Shown here in pieces: positions 52,454 to 62,172 of a stretch of 64,000 nucleotides of DNA (within the stretch, counting starts at the first letter, position 1; each line of letters starts with the position of its first letter). The stretch comes from Halorientalis sp. IM1011 (GTDB lineage: Archaea > Halobacteriota > Halobacteria > Halobacteriales > Haloarculaceae): positions 2,294,001 to 2,358,000 of the forward strand of contig NZ_CP019067.1 in assembly GCF_001989615.1 (NCBI RefSeq), in the 5' to 3' direction. The notes beneath the pieces were generated by a model. It ran no database searches, was not told the origin of the DNA, and saw nothing but the letters and a program-made list of their open reading frames with translations. The position numbers and the translations under genes were made by a program.

Positions 52454-53433
52454 AAAAACACAAACTGACAGAGATTACCGTCGTCGGCGAGGACGACACC
52501 GGTCTCATCGCGAACGTCACCTCGCTGCTGTTCGAGCGGGGCATCAACATCGAGGACCTCGACCAGGCCGTCCGGGAGGGCGTCTTCCGGATGACGATGC
52601 ACGTCGACACCTCCGAGATGGTCTGCACCGAGGAGAAACTCCGCGAGGACGTCGACGACCTGAGCGAGGAACTCGGCGTCGACATTCAGGTCCGGTTCCC
52701 CGCCGAACGGGAGACCCAGACCATGGCCGTGCTGGTCACCAAGGAGTCACACTGTCTGGAGGCCATCTTCGAGGCCTGGGCCAACGGTGACCTCGGAGCT
52801 GACGTGAGCGTCGTCATCGGCAATCACCCCGATCTGCGCCCGCTGGCCGAGAAGTACGACGTCCCCTTCCACGACATCGGCGACGAGAAGGGCAACCCGG
52901 ACGAGGACCACATGCTCGACCTCCTCCAGGAGTACGAGGTCGACCTCGTGGTGCTGGCCCGCTACATGCGCATCCTCAGCCCGGACGTGGTCTTCCGGTA
53001 CGAGAACAGGATCATCAACGTCCACCCCTCCCTGCTGCCGGCTTTCCCCGGCGCGTCGGCGTACATGCAGGCCATCGAGGAGGGCGTCCGCATCGCGGGC
53101 GTCACCGCCCACTACGTCACCACCGACCTCGATCAGGGCCCCATCATCACCCAGCGGGCGTTCAACGTGCCCGACGACGCCAGCGAGGAGGACCTCCAGC
53201 GCATCGGTCAGCCGCTGGAAGCCGAAGCCCTCATCGAGGCGATCAAACTCCACCTCAACGATGCCGTCTCGGTCCACCGCGGCCGGACGAAACTTCGGGA
53301 CGATCTGGAGAGCGAGGACGTGCAACTCGGGTCGCCGGAGGTGCTGGACGACGCGAATCCCGACCGGCCGATCGACGGACTCGGCGAGATCGTGGCGAAT
53401 CGGGGTGGAGAGGAAAGCGAGGCTGACGACTGA
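52441..53433 (+). CDS. purU: formyltetrahydrofolate deformylase (PurU)-like protein
   Basis: 330 residues from GTG 52441. An N-terminal ACT domain (ITVVGEDDTGLIANVTSLLFERGINIEDL) is followed by the formyltransferase domain with catalytic N193 and H195 (INVHPSLLPAFPG) and D231 (DLDQGPIIT). PurU hydrolyses 10-formyl-tetrahydrofolate to formate, which can feed formate-dependent purine steps. The C-terminal 40 acidic residues (SEDVQLGSPEVLDD...) are longer than in bacteria. Possible leader frame upstream. Confidence 0.88.
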   Translation: MVTVKKHKLTEITVVGEDDTGLIANVTSLLFERGINIEDLDQAVREGVFRMTMHVDTSEMVCTEEKLREDVDDLSEELGVDIQVRFPAERETQTMAVLVTKESHCLEAIFEAWANGDLGADVSVVIGNHPDLRPLAEKYDVPFHDIGDEKGNPDEDHMLDLLQEYEVDLVVLARYMRILSPDVVFRYENRIINVHPSLLPAFPGASAYMQAIEEGVRIAGVTAHYVTTDLDQGPIITQRAFNVPDDASEEDLQRIGQPLEAEALIEAIKLHLNDAVSVHRGRTKLRDDLESEDVQLGSPEVLDDANPDRPIDGLGEIVANRGGEESEADD

Positions 53434-53684
53434 CGGGAGGACGAGCGCAGGGAGGCCGATGAATGTGCGAGCGGCGACGAAAGGAGCCGCGAGCAAGCAT
53501 AGCGCAGGAGGAGGCCTCGTGGTGGAACGGCGAGCGGTAGCGAGCCGTGGAACAGAGCCAGTCCTCCGATCGAGTGAAACGCCGAACTGTAAACCGCCCG
53601 ACGCCGAGCAGGCCTCGCTCGGTACCCAAGAACCGCAGTTTTTCGGGTGCATTTATTACGTCCGGCGAGTAAACTACACGGACG

Positions 53685-54038
53685 ATGGTGTCGAACAAAC
53701 TTACCGAACTGGGGGGTATCGTCCTCATCTTCGCCGGCATGCTGACGGTCGGCTATCTGACACAGGACGAACGATTCGGGTTCATCGTTCCGCTCTTACT
53801 CGTGATGAACATGGGGATCGGCATCTCCGGGATGGGGCTGCTCGCGCTCTCGAGGCCGAAACTCGCGCCGATCGGGGGGATCGTCGCGATGGCGCTCTCG
53901 TTCACGACGTTCTACGTGATCTGGAGCGCACCAATGTGGATAATTCCGACGGTGATCGGCGGGGTCCTCTGTATCGTCGGGCCGATCTCGGCGCGGCTCT
54001 TCCAGCCCCGGCTGTCGGGGTCCGGATCGCGCTCCTAG
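53685..54038 (+). CDS. small polytopic membrane protein
   Basis: 117 residues with four hydrophobic segments: [58 protein letters not shown] and [19 protein letters not shown]. No conserved charged pair in the membrane. A TATA-like TTTATTAC lies about 35 bp upstream. Unknown function. Its stop overlaps the purC stop region on the opposite strand by 4 bp. The 53434-53684 stretch upstream holds only GC-rich repeat-like DNA without a gene that I can support. Confidence 0.7.
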   Translation: MVSNKLTELGGIVLIFAGMLTVGYLTQDERFGFIVPLLLVMNMGIGISGMGLLALSRPKLAPIGGIVAMALSFTTFYVIWSAPMWIIPTVIGGVLCIVGPISARLFQPRLSGSGSRS

Positions 54039-55057
54039 AGGTCCTGGACTGTTTCGACGGCCTCTGACAGGGACGGCGCGTCGAACAGATCCCGACCGAC
54101 GTAGGCGTTCGTCCCGGCCGTGTAGAGATCTCTGGCGGCGTCGACGACGTGATCCGGCAGCGGCTCGGGGTCGCGCTCACAGAGCGCCTTCCAGTCGGCC
54201 ACGTCCTCGGCCTTGGCCCGTTCCTTCGCGTCCGAGACGGCCTCGACCCACTCGGGCTGGGTGCGCTTGTGGTACTGCCGGATGACCTCCTTGGAGACCT
54301 CCTGTCCGTCGAAGGAGAAGCGGTTCTCGTCGAAGGTGCCGACCACGTCGGCGACCCGGATCTCGCCGTCGTAGTGGAAACACTCGATCTTGCCGTCCTC
54401 GTGGACCAGCCCGACCTCGTCGGCCCGGTCGGTGACGATCTCGTTCACCGAGAGCGCGAGGTCTTCCAGTCGGTCGATGTCGACGGGACCGGCGATCCGG
54501 TCGGCCTCGCTCCGATCCAGATACCTGTCCGATTCTTCGAGTTTCGTCGAGAACTCGACGACCGGTTCGGGCAGGTCGACGACCTCGTCGGGCCACTCTG
54601 CGAAGTCGAGGTCGAAGTCGGCGGGGTCGGCGCGGGACCGCAGACTCGATCCGACGGGGACGGTGTTGCGGAAGACGATCTCCAGGGGAATCAGGTGGTT
54701 CTCGCCGGCGTCGGCGTAGTAGGCGTCGTAGTCGTACTCGCGGCCGTCGTGGGGCAGGTCCGGGACCTGCGTGAGTTCGATGGCCATCTCGCGGGGCGGG
54801 TCGGCGACCTCGCTGAGCGGGACCGCTTCGCCGCTCCCGCCGACCACGCCATCGTAGTGGGTCGGGATGCCGGCGTCTTCGAGCAACTCGAAGTTGTACG
54901 CGCCCATCGCACAGAGGCTGGCTCCCTTGTTCGGGATCGCGTCGGGCATCTTCCCCCAGTCGAACACCGAGTAATCGTCGGTGAACACGAACGCGCCCCG
55001 CCCCAGTTCGGTGGCCGTGGCCGCCCGCTCGACGCGGAAGTCCTTGACGCTCGTCAT
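54035..55057 (-). CDS. purC: phosphoribosylaminoimidazole-succinocarboxamide synthase PurC
   Basis: 340 residues from ATG 55057. [45 protein letters not shown] is the ATP-grasp-like SAICAR synthetase start; [14 protein letters not shown] and [21 protein letters not shown] follow. It joins aspartate to CAIR in purine synthesis. It is longer than the 230-residue bacterial enzyme, as in haloarchaea. Longer in-frame starts reach into a spacer and are rejected. Confidence 0.9.
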   Translation of the reverse strand: MTSVKDFRVERAATATELGRGAFVFTDDYSVFDWGKMPDAIPNKGASLCAMGAYNFELLEDAGIPTHYDGVVGGSGEAVPLSEVADPPREMAIELTQVPDLPHDGREYDYDAYYADAGENHLIPLEIVFRNTVPVGSSLRSRADPADFDLDFAEWPDEVVDLPEPVVEFSTKLEESDRYLDRSEADRIAGPVDIDRLEDLALSVNEIVTDRADEVGLVHEDGKIECFHYDGEIRVADVVGTFDENRFSFDGQEVSKEVIRQYHKRTQPEWVEAVSDAKERAKAEDVADWKALCERDPEPLPDHVVDAARDLYTAGTNAYVGRDLFDAPSLSEAVETVQDL

Positions 55058-55276
55058 CGGTCCCACCCCGCCGATTCGCGGCCGATCGCGGGCGTGGCTG
55101 GTACAGCAGTCATTACCGGGTGGTCCCCGCGGCGTCACTAAGGGGTTACTATCGTCGGCCTCGTACCCGCTCGCCAACCGACCGGCCAGTCGTCGTTTGC
55201 AGGCAGTTCGGAGTGGAATCAAATCTGAAAATGCGGTGCGAACCTACAAGGTGGTTTGTCGGCGACCACAGCACGG

Positions 55277-57070
55277 ATGCTGGCGAACGCGCTGTGGGCG
55301 GGGTCGTACCTGTTCAGTACGGTTGTGTTGGCGACGTTCGCGTACGTCTACTGGACGAATCGGAACGTGCGGGGGCTGGAGTACTTGCTCGCCGCCGCGG
55401 TGCTCGGCAGTCTGCAGTCGATCCTGTACCTGCTGTCGCTGGTCGCGCCGTCGGTCGCGACGAAGGTGATCTTCTGGAAGCTGTTCGGCGTCCTCGCGGC
55501 GGTCGTGGTATTCCTCTGGTACCTGTTCGCGGTCGTCTGGACCGGGCGGGCCGTGCTCGCCCGTCGGGTGACGCTCGCGCTGGCCGGCGGACCGCTGGCT
55601 ATCTGTGTCGCCCTGCTCGTCACCAACACGGCGCCGTCGGTGCCGGGGCTACACTCGCTGTACTGGTCGTCGGTGTCGGTCGCCACCCCCGACGCCGTGC
55701 TCTCGCCGCTCGTCTTCGAGGGCGGTCCGGCCGCACTCGGTCAGCGTCTCTACTCCCTCTGCCTGTTGCTCGGGAGCGTCGGCCTGCTCGTCGCCTTCAC
55801 GGCGCGCTCCGATCAACGACTCTACCGCTGGCGAAACGCGATGCTGGTGCTGGGCGGCGTGGCCGGCCTCTGCTTCGCCGTCGGGTTCGCCTTCTTGAAT
55901 CTCCCCTACGAGCCCCACCCGCTGGTCTACGTGCTGGCCCACGGCTTCGTCGTCCTCGGCGTGGCCCGTTTCGGCGACTACGACGTGGTCTCCCTGCCCG
56001 AGAACAGCCTCATCGAGGCCATCGACGGGGCCATCCTCGTCTACACCGTCGACGGGACGGTCATCGAGTTGAACGAGGCGGCGAAACTCGTTCTCGGCCT
56101 CACCGACGAGGCTGTCGGGCGCGGCATCGTCGGCGTGGTCGAACTCTCCGAATCACTGCCGGGGGTCCGCGGCGGCGAGGCCGGCAGCGTGGCGTCCCCT
56201 GCGGGGATCGCCGACCTGCTCGACGGCCACGAGTTTACCACGGTCATCAACGGCGTCTCCCGAACCTTCGTGGTCCGGGTGTCCCGTCTCGACGACGGCG
56301 GTGACCATCTGGGGTGGACGGTGCTGTGTTACGACGTGACCGACCTCCGGCAGAAACAGCAGGAACTCGACCTGCTCAAGCAGGTGCTCAGTCGCGTCCT
56401 CCGGCACAACGTCCGCAACGACCTCTCGGTGGTCAAGTCCAACGCGAAGATGCTCGCCGAGGAGTCCTCCGGCCTGCAGGCCGAACGCCTCCGGACGATC
56501 ATGGACAAGAGCGACAACCTGCTCGACGCGAGCGAGAAGGCCCGAACCGTCGAAAAACTCCTCTCGAGCGAACGCACCCGCAGCGAGTTCGACGTGGCCG
56601 AGATGGCGACCGAGGCCGTCGAGACCACCCGCCGGGAGTTCCCCGGCGTCGCCGTCGAGACCGATCTCCCCGATTCGTGTCCGGTCAACGCCCACTGGGC
56701 CCTCTCTCACGCGGTCGAGAACGTGATCGAGAACGCCGCCATGCACAACGACGCCGACGATCCACAGGTGGCCGTCACCGCCGAGTGTGGCGACGAGCGC
56801 GCGACCCTCCGGGTCGCCGACAACGGCCCTGGCATCCCCTACAAGGAACTCGAAGTGCTGGAGCGCCGCGAGGAGACCCAGCTCGAACACGGCTCCAGCA
56901 TCGGCCTCTGGCTGGTCGACTGGATCGTCGACCTCTCGGGTGGCGACATCGCGTTCGAGAACACCGATCGGGGCTGTACCGTCACCATCGAACTCGACGC
57001 CGCGATCCCCGAGGCCGGAGAGGACGACGAAGCGACCGACCTGAACCTCGGGATCGGGGCCGACGACTGA
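55277..57070 (+). CDS. membrane sensor histidine kinase with 7TM input region and PAS domain
   Basis: 597 residues from ATG 55277 (a TTG at 55256 is also possible). Seven N-terminal membrane helices (to about residue 220) match the 7TMR histidine-kinase input region. A PAS-like domain follows (LIEAIDGAILVYTVDGTVIELNEAAKLVLG), then the phosphoacceptor H377 in RVLRHNVRND, and an ATPase domain with ENVIENAAMHN, DNGPGIP and GSSIGLWLVDWIV. No response-regulator gene is adjacent, as usual in haloarchaea. The signal sensed is unknown. Confidence 0.88.
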   Translation: MLANALWAGSYLFSTVVLATFAYVYWTNRNVRGLEYLLAAAVLGSLQSILYLLSLVAPSVATKVIFWKLFGVLAAVVVFLWYLFAVVWTGRAVLARRVTLALAGGPLAICVALLVTNTAPSVPGLHSLYWSSVSVATPDAVLSPLVFEGGPAALGQRLYSLCLLLGSVGLLVAFTARSDQRLYRWRNAMLVLGGVAGLCFAVGFAFLNLPYEPHPLVYVLAHGFVVLGVARFGDYDVVSLPENSLIEAIDGAILVYTVDGTVIELNEAAKLVLGLTDEAVGRGIVGVVELSESLPGVRGGEAGSVASPAGIADLLDGHEFTTVINGVSRTFVVRVSRLDDGGDHLGWTVLCYDVTDLRQKQQELDLLKQVLSRVLRHNVRNDLSVVKSNAKMLAEESSGLQAERLRTIMDKSDNLLDASEKARTVEKLLSSERTRSEFDVAEMATEAVETTRREFPGVAVETDLPDSCPVNAHWALSHAVENVIENAAMHNDADDPQVAVTAECGDERATLRVADNGPGIPYKELEVLERREETQLEHGSSIGLWLVDWIVDLSGGDIAFENTDRGCTVTIELDAAIPEAGEDDEATDLNLGIGADD

Positions 57071-57077
57071 TACCCAT

Positions 57078-57914
57078 TCAGTCTGCCGCCTGTCCGCCGT
57101 CGACCGGGATGGTGTGGCCGGTGATGTAGGAGGCGTCCGAGGAACAGAGGAAGGCGACTACACCGGCGATCTCCTCCGGATCGGCGATGCGATCCATCGG
57201 TACGTCCCGCATCGCCGACGTGTCGAAATCGGCCCGGAGCGTCCGGATCGCCGTCCGGACCAGTGAGACGGCACGCTCGATCCGGTCCCTGAGCGACGAC
57301 GACGCACCCGGCCCGCCGCCCAGCAGACCGGACTGGATGTTCGTCTTCGTCGGCCCCGGCGCGACCGCGTTGACCCGGATATCACGGCTGGCGTACTCCA
57401 GGGCGACCGATTTCGTCAGGCCGACGACGCCGTGTTTGCTGGCCGAGTAACTGGAGAGCCCACCCATCCCGACGAGGCCGGCCTCCGACGCGGTGTTGAC
57501 GATGACGCCCTCGCCCTGTGCTTCCATCACCGCGAGCTCTGCCTTCATGCACGCCCAGACGCCCTTCAGGTTGATGTCTACGATCCTGTCCCACTGGGCC
57601 TCGGCGATACCGGTCACCTCCACGAAGTCGGTGAGGATACCGGCGTTGTTGTGTGCGAAGTCGAGGGACCCGTAGGTCTCGACCGCGGTCTCGACCATGT
57701 GCTCGACGGAGTCGAGGTCGGACACGTCCACCTCGACGAAGATCGCGTCACCCCCCGCGTCCTCGATGCGATCGACCGTCTCGCGGGCGGTGTCCTCGAC
57801 GATGTCGGCCACGACGACGTTCGCTCCCTCCTCGGCGAAGCGGTACGCTGTCGCGCGACCGATCCCCGACCCCGCCCCCGTCACGAGCGCCGTCTTGCCA
57901 GTGAGTCCGTCCAT
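57078..57914 (-). CDS. short-chain dehydrogenase/reductase
   Basis: 278 residues. The NAD(P)-binding motif is TGAGSGIG (12-19), NNAG about residue 89, and the catalytic Y-S-A-S-K around 155. The aspartate in VVVADIVED suggests NAD preference. Typical classical SDR with a C-terminal insertion ([16 protein letters not shown]) before the end. The alcohol or ketone substrate is unknown. It converges with the histidine kinase gene with a 7-bp gap. Confidence 0.88.
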   Translation of the reverse strand: MDGLTGKTALVTGAGSGIGRATAYRFAEEGANVVVADIVEDTARETVDRIEDAGGDAIFVEVDVSDLDSVEHMVETAVETYGSLDFAHNNAGILTDFVEVTGIAEAQWDRIVDINLKGVWACMKAELAVMEAQGEGVIVNTASEAGLVGMGGLSSYSASKHGVVGLTKSVALEYASRDIRVNAVAPGPTKTNIQSGLLGGGPGASSSLRDRIERAVSLVRTAIRTLRADFDTSAMRDVPMDRIADPEEIAGVVAFLCSSDASYITGHTIPVDGGQAAD

Positions 57915-58071
57915 GATTGTCCACCGGTGACTCTCTCGGGGCCGACATAACTGTTAGTCTGTGCCCACGAGGGAATCGGATCGAGACTGCCGGGTCCCGA
58001 GTACCGGCCACTACCGACGAGCGGTGCCGCTCCCGCCACGTATATGACGGTACCACCCATGCCATGTAGCA

Positions 58072-59427
58072 ATGTCTGATGCGGCCACGCCGTCGGTTCC
58101 GCGGGGCGAATTCGACTTCCAGCACCGCCCCGAGACCGACCAGTCGTTCGAGAACGCGCTCGCGAAGGCCCGGGCCGGCGACCGCCTCACGGTCGCCGAC
58201 GGCATCGAGTTGCTCACGACCGGCACCGACCGACCCGGGATCGACCGGGAGCGCAAAGAGCGCGTCCTCGAAGCCGCCGACCGCCGGCGCGCCGAGGTGG
58301 TCGGCGAGGAAGTCACCTTCGTCGCCAACCTCAACAACAACGTCACCACCGCCTGTAACACCGGCTGTCTGTTCTGTAACTTCAAGGACCGCTCCGAGCA
58401 GTTCCGCACGTCCCACGAGGGCGACCACGGTGGGTTCACCAAGACGCCCGCCGAATCCCGCGAGATCGTCGCCGACGCCGTCGAGCGCGGGATCTACGAG
58501 GTCACCTCCGTCTCGGGACTCCACCCCGCGTTCGCGCTGGATTCGGAACACCGCGAGATACTCGAAACCAGCGAGCGCGAGGACCTGAACTACCGCCCGC
58601 CCGCGGAGTACGAGAAAAATCCGGGGAACTACGTCGATCAGATCGAGGCGATGAGCGTCGGCGGCGTCCACGTCCACTCGATGACGCCCGAGGAGGCCTA
58701 CCACGCCCGCCGCGGGACCGACTGGTCCTACGAGGAGGTGTTCCGCCGGCTGAAGGACGCAGGGCTGGATTCGGTCCCGGGCACGGCCGCCGAGATTCTC
58801 GTCGACGAGGTGCGCGAGGTCATCTGTCCGGGCAAGATCGGCACCGACGAGTGGCTCGAAGCGATGGCGGCGGCCGCGACCGTCGGCCTCGACACGACAG
58901 CGACCATCATGTACGGCCACGTCGAGAACGAGGCCCATCGCGTGCGCCACCTCGACCGGATCCGAGACCTTCAGGAGCGGACCGGTGCGATCACGGAGTT
59001 CGTCCCGCTCTCCTTCGTCCACGAGGAGACGCCGCTGGCCGACCGCGGGATGGTGAACTCGGGCGCGACCACCCACGAGGACGAACTGATGATCGCCGTC
59101 TCGCGGCTCTACCTCGACAACGTCGAGCACGTCCAGTCCTCGTGGGTGAAGTACGGCGACGCCCAGGGGCTGAAGATGCTCACCTGCGGGGCCGACGACT
59201 TCATGGGGACGATCCTCTCCGAGGAGATCACCAAACGCGCCGGCGGGGGGTTCGGCGAGTGCCGATCCGTTCGTGAGTACGCCGACATGATCTCGGCCAT
59301 CGGCCGCGTCCCCGTCGAGCGCTCGACCGATTACACCGAGCGCCGGCGCGTCGACCCGAGCGCCGAGCAGCTCGGTCCCAAACTCGGCCCGCAGGCCGAC
59401 GGCACGCCGCTCGTCCCGGATCGCTGA
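58072..59427 (+). CDS. cofH: F420 biosynthesis radical SAM protein CofH
   Basis: 451 residues. The radical SAM cluster is C95-x3-C99-x2-C102 (CNTGCLFCNF). Further CofH-type blocks: EVTSVSGLHPAFALD, YVDQIEAMSVGGVHVHSMTPEEA, TATIMYGHVENEAHRVRHL and FVPLSFVHEETPLA. CofH attaches a tyrosine-derived fragment to 5-amino-6-ribitylamino-uracil; CofG completes FO, the F420 chromophore. cofG and cofC lie 1 kb further on the other strand, with an HTH gene between. It is somewhat longer than some homologues. Confidence 0.93.
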   Translation: MSDAATPSVPRGEFDFQHRPETDQSFENALAKARAGDRLTVADGIELLTTGTDRPGIDRERKERVLEAADRRRAEVVGEEVTFVANLNNNVTTACNTGCLFCNFKDRSEQFRTSHEGDHGGFTKTPAESREIVADAVERGIYEVTSVSGLHPAFALDSEHREILETSEREDLNYRPPAEYEKNPGNYVDQIEAMSVGGVHVHSMTPEEAYHARRGTDWSYEEVFRRLKDAGLDSVPGTAAEILVDEVREVICPGKIGTDEWLEAMAAAATVGLDTTATIMYGHVENEAHRVRHLDRIRDLQERTGAITEFVPLSFVHEETPLADRGMVNSGATTHEDELMIAVSRLYLDNVEHVQSSWVKYGDAQGLKMLTCGADDFMGTILSEEITKRAGGGFGECRSVREYADMISAIGRVPVERSTDYTERRRVDPSAEQLGPKLGPQADGTPLVPDR

Positions 59428-59480
59428 GACAGTGGCAGCGACTCGGCCCTGACCGACTGGCCGCTGGTGATCCGCCTGTC

Positions 59481-59550
59481 TTTTTATAAGAGGATCCATT
59501 CAACTTCGGATGTTTATAAATCCACTTTGGATGGGCGGGTAAAAATCCAT
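59481..59550. promoter_or_regulatory. iterated ATCCA motifs with TATA-like stretches downstream of cofH
   Basis: ATCCA occurs at 59494, 59520 and 59545, spaced 26 and 25 bp. The middle one is a palindrome ATCCA-CTT-TGGAT (59520-59532). TATA-like TTTTTATAAG (59481-59490) and TTTATAAA (59513-59520) precede the first two. The region is 160-230 bp upstream of the HTH gene at 59712. Function unknown; a multi-site operator is one reading. Confidence 0.35.
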
Positions 59551-59711
59551 TACCGGTCGCCCGCAAATCCGGGACTGCGGCGGGCCAATTGGAGTGTACG
59601 GCCCGGGAATCCCTGCTTCGGTGGCTGACGCCGCCGAACGATTCCCCATCCCCCCTTCTCCACTTCACACCGGCAAAAGAAATATATCCTAGTTGTCAGA
59701 ACGATCGGACG

Positions 59712-60407
59712 ATGCGGCACGTGACGGTTCGACTCTCGCTGGATGCGCCCCGGTTCCACCCCTTCGTGGGTGAGGTGCTGGTCGAGCCCGCGGTGACGAT
59801 CCGGGCGATCCACCGGGCCGAACTCTTAGACGACGGGACGCTGGTCGCCCTGGCGGAGGGCCGGGGCGACCGGGACCGGTTCGAGTCGCTCGTCAGGGCC
59901 GCCGACCCGGTCCGGGAGTGCAGTCTCTCGGGGGAGCGGACGTGGTACGCCTACCTCTCGATCGAACCGACGGAGTTCGCCCGGGCGTTACTGGAGACGC
60001 GACGCTCCTCGGACGTGTTCGTGAAGTGGCCGATCAGGATCGTCGACGAGACGACCGTGGAGGCGACCTACGTGGGACACGAGGGCGGGTTCCGCGAGAA
60101 ACTCGCAGCTCTGCCCGAGGCGATCGACGTCCGGATCGTCCGGACCGGCACGTCCTACCCCGACGCCGCCCAGTTGATGGAGAAACTGACCGACCGACAG
60201 CGGGAAATTTTCACCGTCGCAGTCGAGGAGGGGTACTACGCCGATCCGCGCCGGGTGACCCACCGGGAACTGGCCGACGAACTCGGCTGTTCGGCCGCCA
60301 ACGTCGGCGAACACCTCCGGAAGATCGAGGCGACCGTGTTCCGCGAACTCCACGCTCTCGACGGGTACCCAGATCCCGAGTCCGGAACCGAGAGCCCGAA
60401 TCAGTGA
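59712..60407 (+). CDS. Bat/HTH-10-family transcription regulator
   Basis: 231 residues from ATG 59712. The C-terminal 55 residues are the bacterio-opsin-activator HTH: LTDRQREIFTVAVEEGYYADPRRVTHRELADELGCSAANVGEHLRKIEATVFRELHAL. The N-terminal 160 residues are a haloarchaeal sensor-like domain of the Bat type without GAF or PAS motifs that I can name. It lies between cofH and the convergent cofG, so it may control F420 genes, but no target is proven. A TATA box (AAATATATC, about 59687) precedes it. Confidence 0.87.
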   Translation: MRHVTVRLSLDAPRFHPFVGEVLVEPAVTIRAIHRAELLDDGTLVALAEGRGDRDRFESLVRAADPVRECSLSGERTWYAYLSIEPTEFARALLETRRSSDVFVKWPIRIVDETTVEATYVGHEGGFREKLAALPEAIDVRIVRTGTSYPDAAQLMEKLTDRQREIFTVAVEEGYYADPRRVTHRELADELGCSAANVGEHLRKIEATVFRELHALDGYPDPESGTESPNQ

Positions 60408-61546
60408 GACGGTGGACTCGTCGGGTTCGTCCCGCGGTCCCGGACGGCCCGGTACCGCTCGCCGGCCGCGTCGGGGGCGGCGATCGCCGCCCCTATCGGC
60501 TCAGAGAGCCACTCGTCGGTCGCGTAGCGGTCGTACACCGGCAGGCGCTCGCGGAGCGGGACGCCCGCGTGATCGGCGACCGCACGTAGTTCGTCCAGCC
60601 CCGGCCACTCGTACTCGGGATTGACGTGGTCGACGGTGACCGGCGACACGCCGCCGAGGTCGTCGATCCCGCAGTCGACCACCTCGCGGGCCGGCGCGAG
60701 GTTCGGCGGCACCTGCACGCTCACGCTCTCGGGCAGACAGTACCGGGCCATCGCGACCGTCCGCCGGAGCGTCTCCACGCTCGGGGACCCGCCGCGCCAG
60801 CGCTCGTTGTCCACGACCGGCTGGACGATCACCTCCTGCACGTGGCCGTGGCGTTCGTCCAGTTCCCGGATCGCCAGCAGCGACTCGGCCCGATCCGCCC
60901 AGTCCTCGCCGATGCCGACGAGAATGCCCGTCGTGAACGGGACGCCGAGTTCACCCGCCGTCTCGATCGTCCGGAGCCGCTGGCCAGGGTTCTTGGCGCG
61001 GGGGCCGCCGTGAGCCTGTACTTCGGCGGTGGTCTCTAGCATCACGCCCATCGAAGCGTTCAGGTCCGCGACCTCGGCCATCTGCTCGCGTGTCTGATCA
61101 CCGGGATTGGCGTGGGGGAGCAGCCCTTCCTCCAGGGCGATCTCGCAGGCCTCTCGCAAATACGAGTGGATGGAGTCGTGGCCCCACTCGTCCAGTTGGT
61201 CGTGGATCTCGCCGTAGCGGTCGTCGGGGTCGTCCCCGAAGGTGAAGAGGGCCTCCGTACAGCCGGCGTCGGCCCCGCGGCGAACCGTCTCCCGGATCTC
61301 GTCGGGACTCATCAGGTCGGCCTGTCCCGGCGGGTCGTAGTAGGTGCAGTAGGTGCAGGTGTACCGGCAGGCCGTCGTCAGCGGGACGAACACGTTCCGG
61401 CAGAAGGAGAGGTGGTCGGCCGGGTCAACGTCCGCGGGCGTCACGGAGCGCAACTGCTCGATATCGTCCTCGGCGACGGTCACGTCGACGCCGTACTCGT
61501 CGGTCCCCGGAATCACAGGTCCCGGTCGGAGTGCCCCGGACTTCAC
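60401..61546 (-). CDS. cofG: F420 biosynthesis radical SAM protein CofG
   Basis: 381 residues from GTG 61546, overlapping the cofC stop by 4 bp (GTGA). The radical SAM cluster is C60-x3-C64-x2-C67 (ACRYTCTYCTYY). EALFTFGDDPDDRY, LPHANPGDQTREQM and VIVQPVVDNERW are CofG blocks. CofG forms FO together with CofH. Longer in-frame starts reach deep into cofC and are rejected. The 3' end overlaps the convergent regulator gene by 7 bp. Confidence 0.93.
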   Translation of the reverse strand: MKSGALRPGPVIPGTDEYGVDVTVAEDDIEQLRSVTPADVDPADHLSFCRNVFVPLTTACRYTCTYCTYYDPPGQADLMSPDEIRETVRRGADAGCTEALFTFGDDPDDRYGEIHDQLDEWGHDSIHSYLREACEIALEEGLLPHANPGDQTREQMAEVADLNASMGVMLETTAEVQAHGGPRAKNPGQRLRTIETAGELGVPFTTGILVGIGEDWADRAESLLAIRELDERHGHVQEVIVQPVVDNERWRGGSPSVETLRRTVAMARYCLPESVSVQVPPNLAPAREVVDCGIDDLGGVSPVTVDHVNPEYEWPGLDELRAVADHAGVPLRERLPVYDRYATDEWLSEPIGAAIAAPDAAGERYRAVRDRGTNPTSPPSH

Positions 61547-62172
61547 TCTTGTGCGCGCGTCACGGTCGCGCGGCCGTCTGCGGTCGTGATCTCGAACCCG
61601 GCCTCGACCAGCCACTCACGGGCTCGGCCCTCGCCGTGCAACAGGACCTCCACCAGATCTTCGGGCTCGTCCACGTCGGTCGCGAGCCGGACGCTGTCGA
61701 TCTCGGTTACGTCGGCATCGACGGCGCGGGCCGCCGCCCGGTGGTCGCGGATCGACGCGCCGTGGTAGTCCGTCCGGAATTCGGGGTGGCGGACGACGAT
61801 CGCGTTGGTCCCGCCACCGCGACCCGGTGCCAACACCACGTCGCCGTCGGCCTCGAACAACCGATCGAGCGCGGCCGGCGTCGCCAGCGCGAGATCGGCC
61901 ATGACGACCCCGACTGCGTCGGCCCCATCCGAAAAGGCCTCGGCCAGCGCGGCGTTCACGGCCTCGGTCAGGGGTCGGGCGTCGATTCTGACCGGCGCGT
62001 CCACGTCGACGGCCGCCGTGGCGAGCACCTCGGGAGAGTGGCGGCTCTCACGAATCGCGTCGAGAACGTCGGCACACATCGTGCGGGCGAAATCCGCCCG
62101 TTCAGACGAAGCAAGTGTCCCCGCGAGCCGGGTCTTGGGCTCGTCGACGGCCAGGGGGACGAGAACGTCCAT
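61543..62172 (-). CDS. cofC: 2-phospho-L-lactate guanylyltransferase CofC
   Basis: 209 residues. Opening MDVLVPLAVDEPKTRLAGTL is a nucleotidyltransferase fold with the Lys-Thr-Arg-Leu loop of CofC, followed by VMADLALATPAALDRLF, GGGTNAIVVRHP and the late ARAVDADVTEIDSVRLATDVDEPEDL. It transfers GMP to 2-phospholactate (or a related acid) to make the activated side chain for F420-0. cofD, cofE are not here. The start overlaps the previous stop by 1 bp. Confidence 0.92.
   Translation of the reverse strand: MDVLVPLAVDEPKTRLAGTLASSERADFARTMCADVLDAIRESRHSPEVLATAAVDVDAPVRIDARPLTEAVNAALAEAFSDGADAVGVVMADLALATPAALDRLFEADGDVVLAPGRGGGTNAIVVRHPEFRTDYHGASIRDHRAAARAVDADVTEIDSVRLATDVDEPEDLVEVLLHGEGRAREWLVEAGFEITTADGRATVTRAQE

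Noticed and set aside
57748-59499. A 583-codon open frame on the - strand
   Set aside because: It is antisense to cofH and runs into the SDR gene; cofH has clear radical SAM motifs, so the opposite strand is a shadow.
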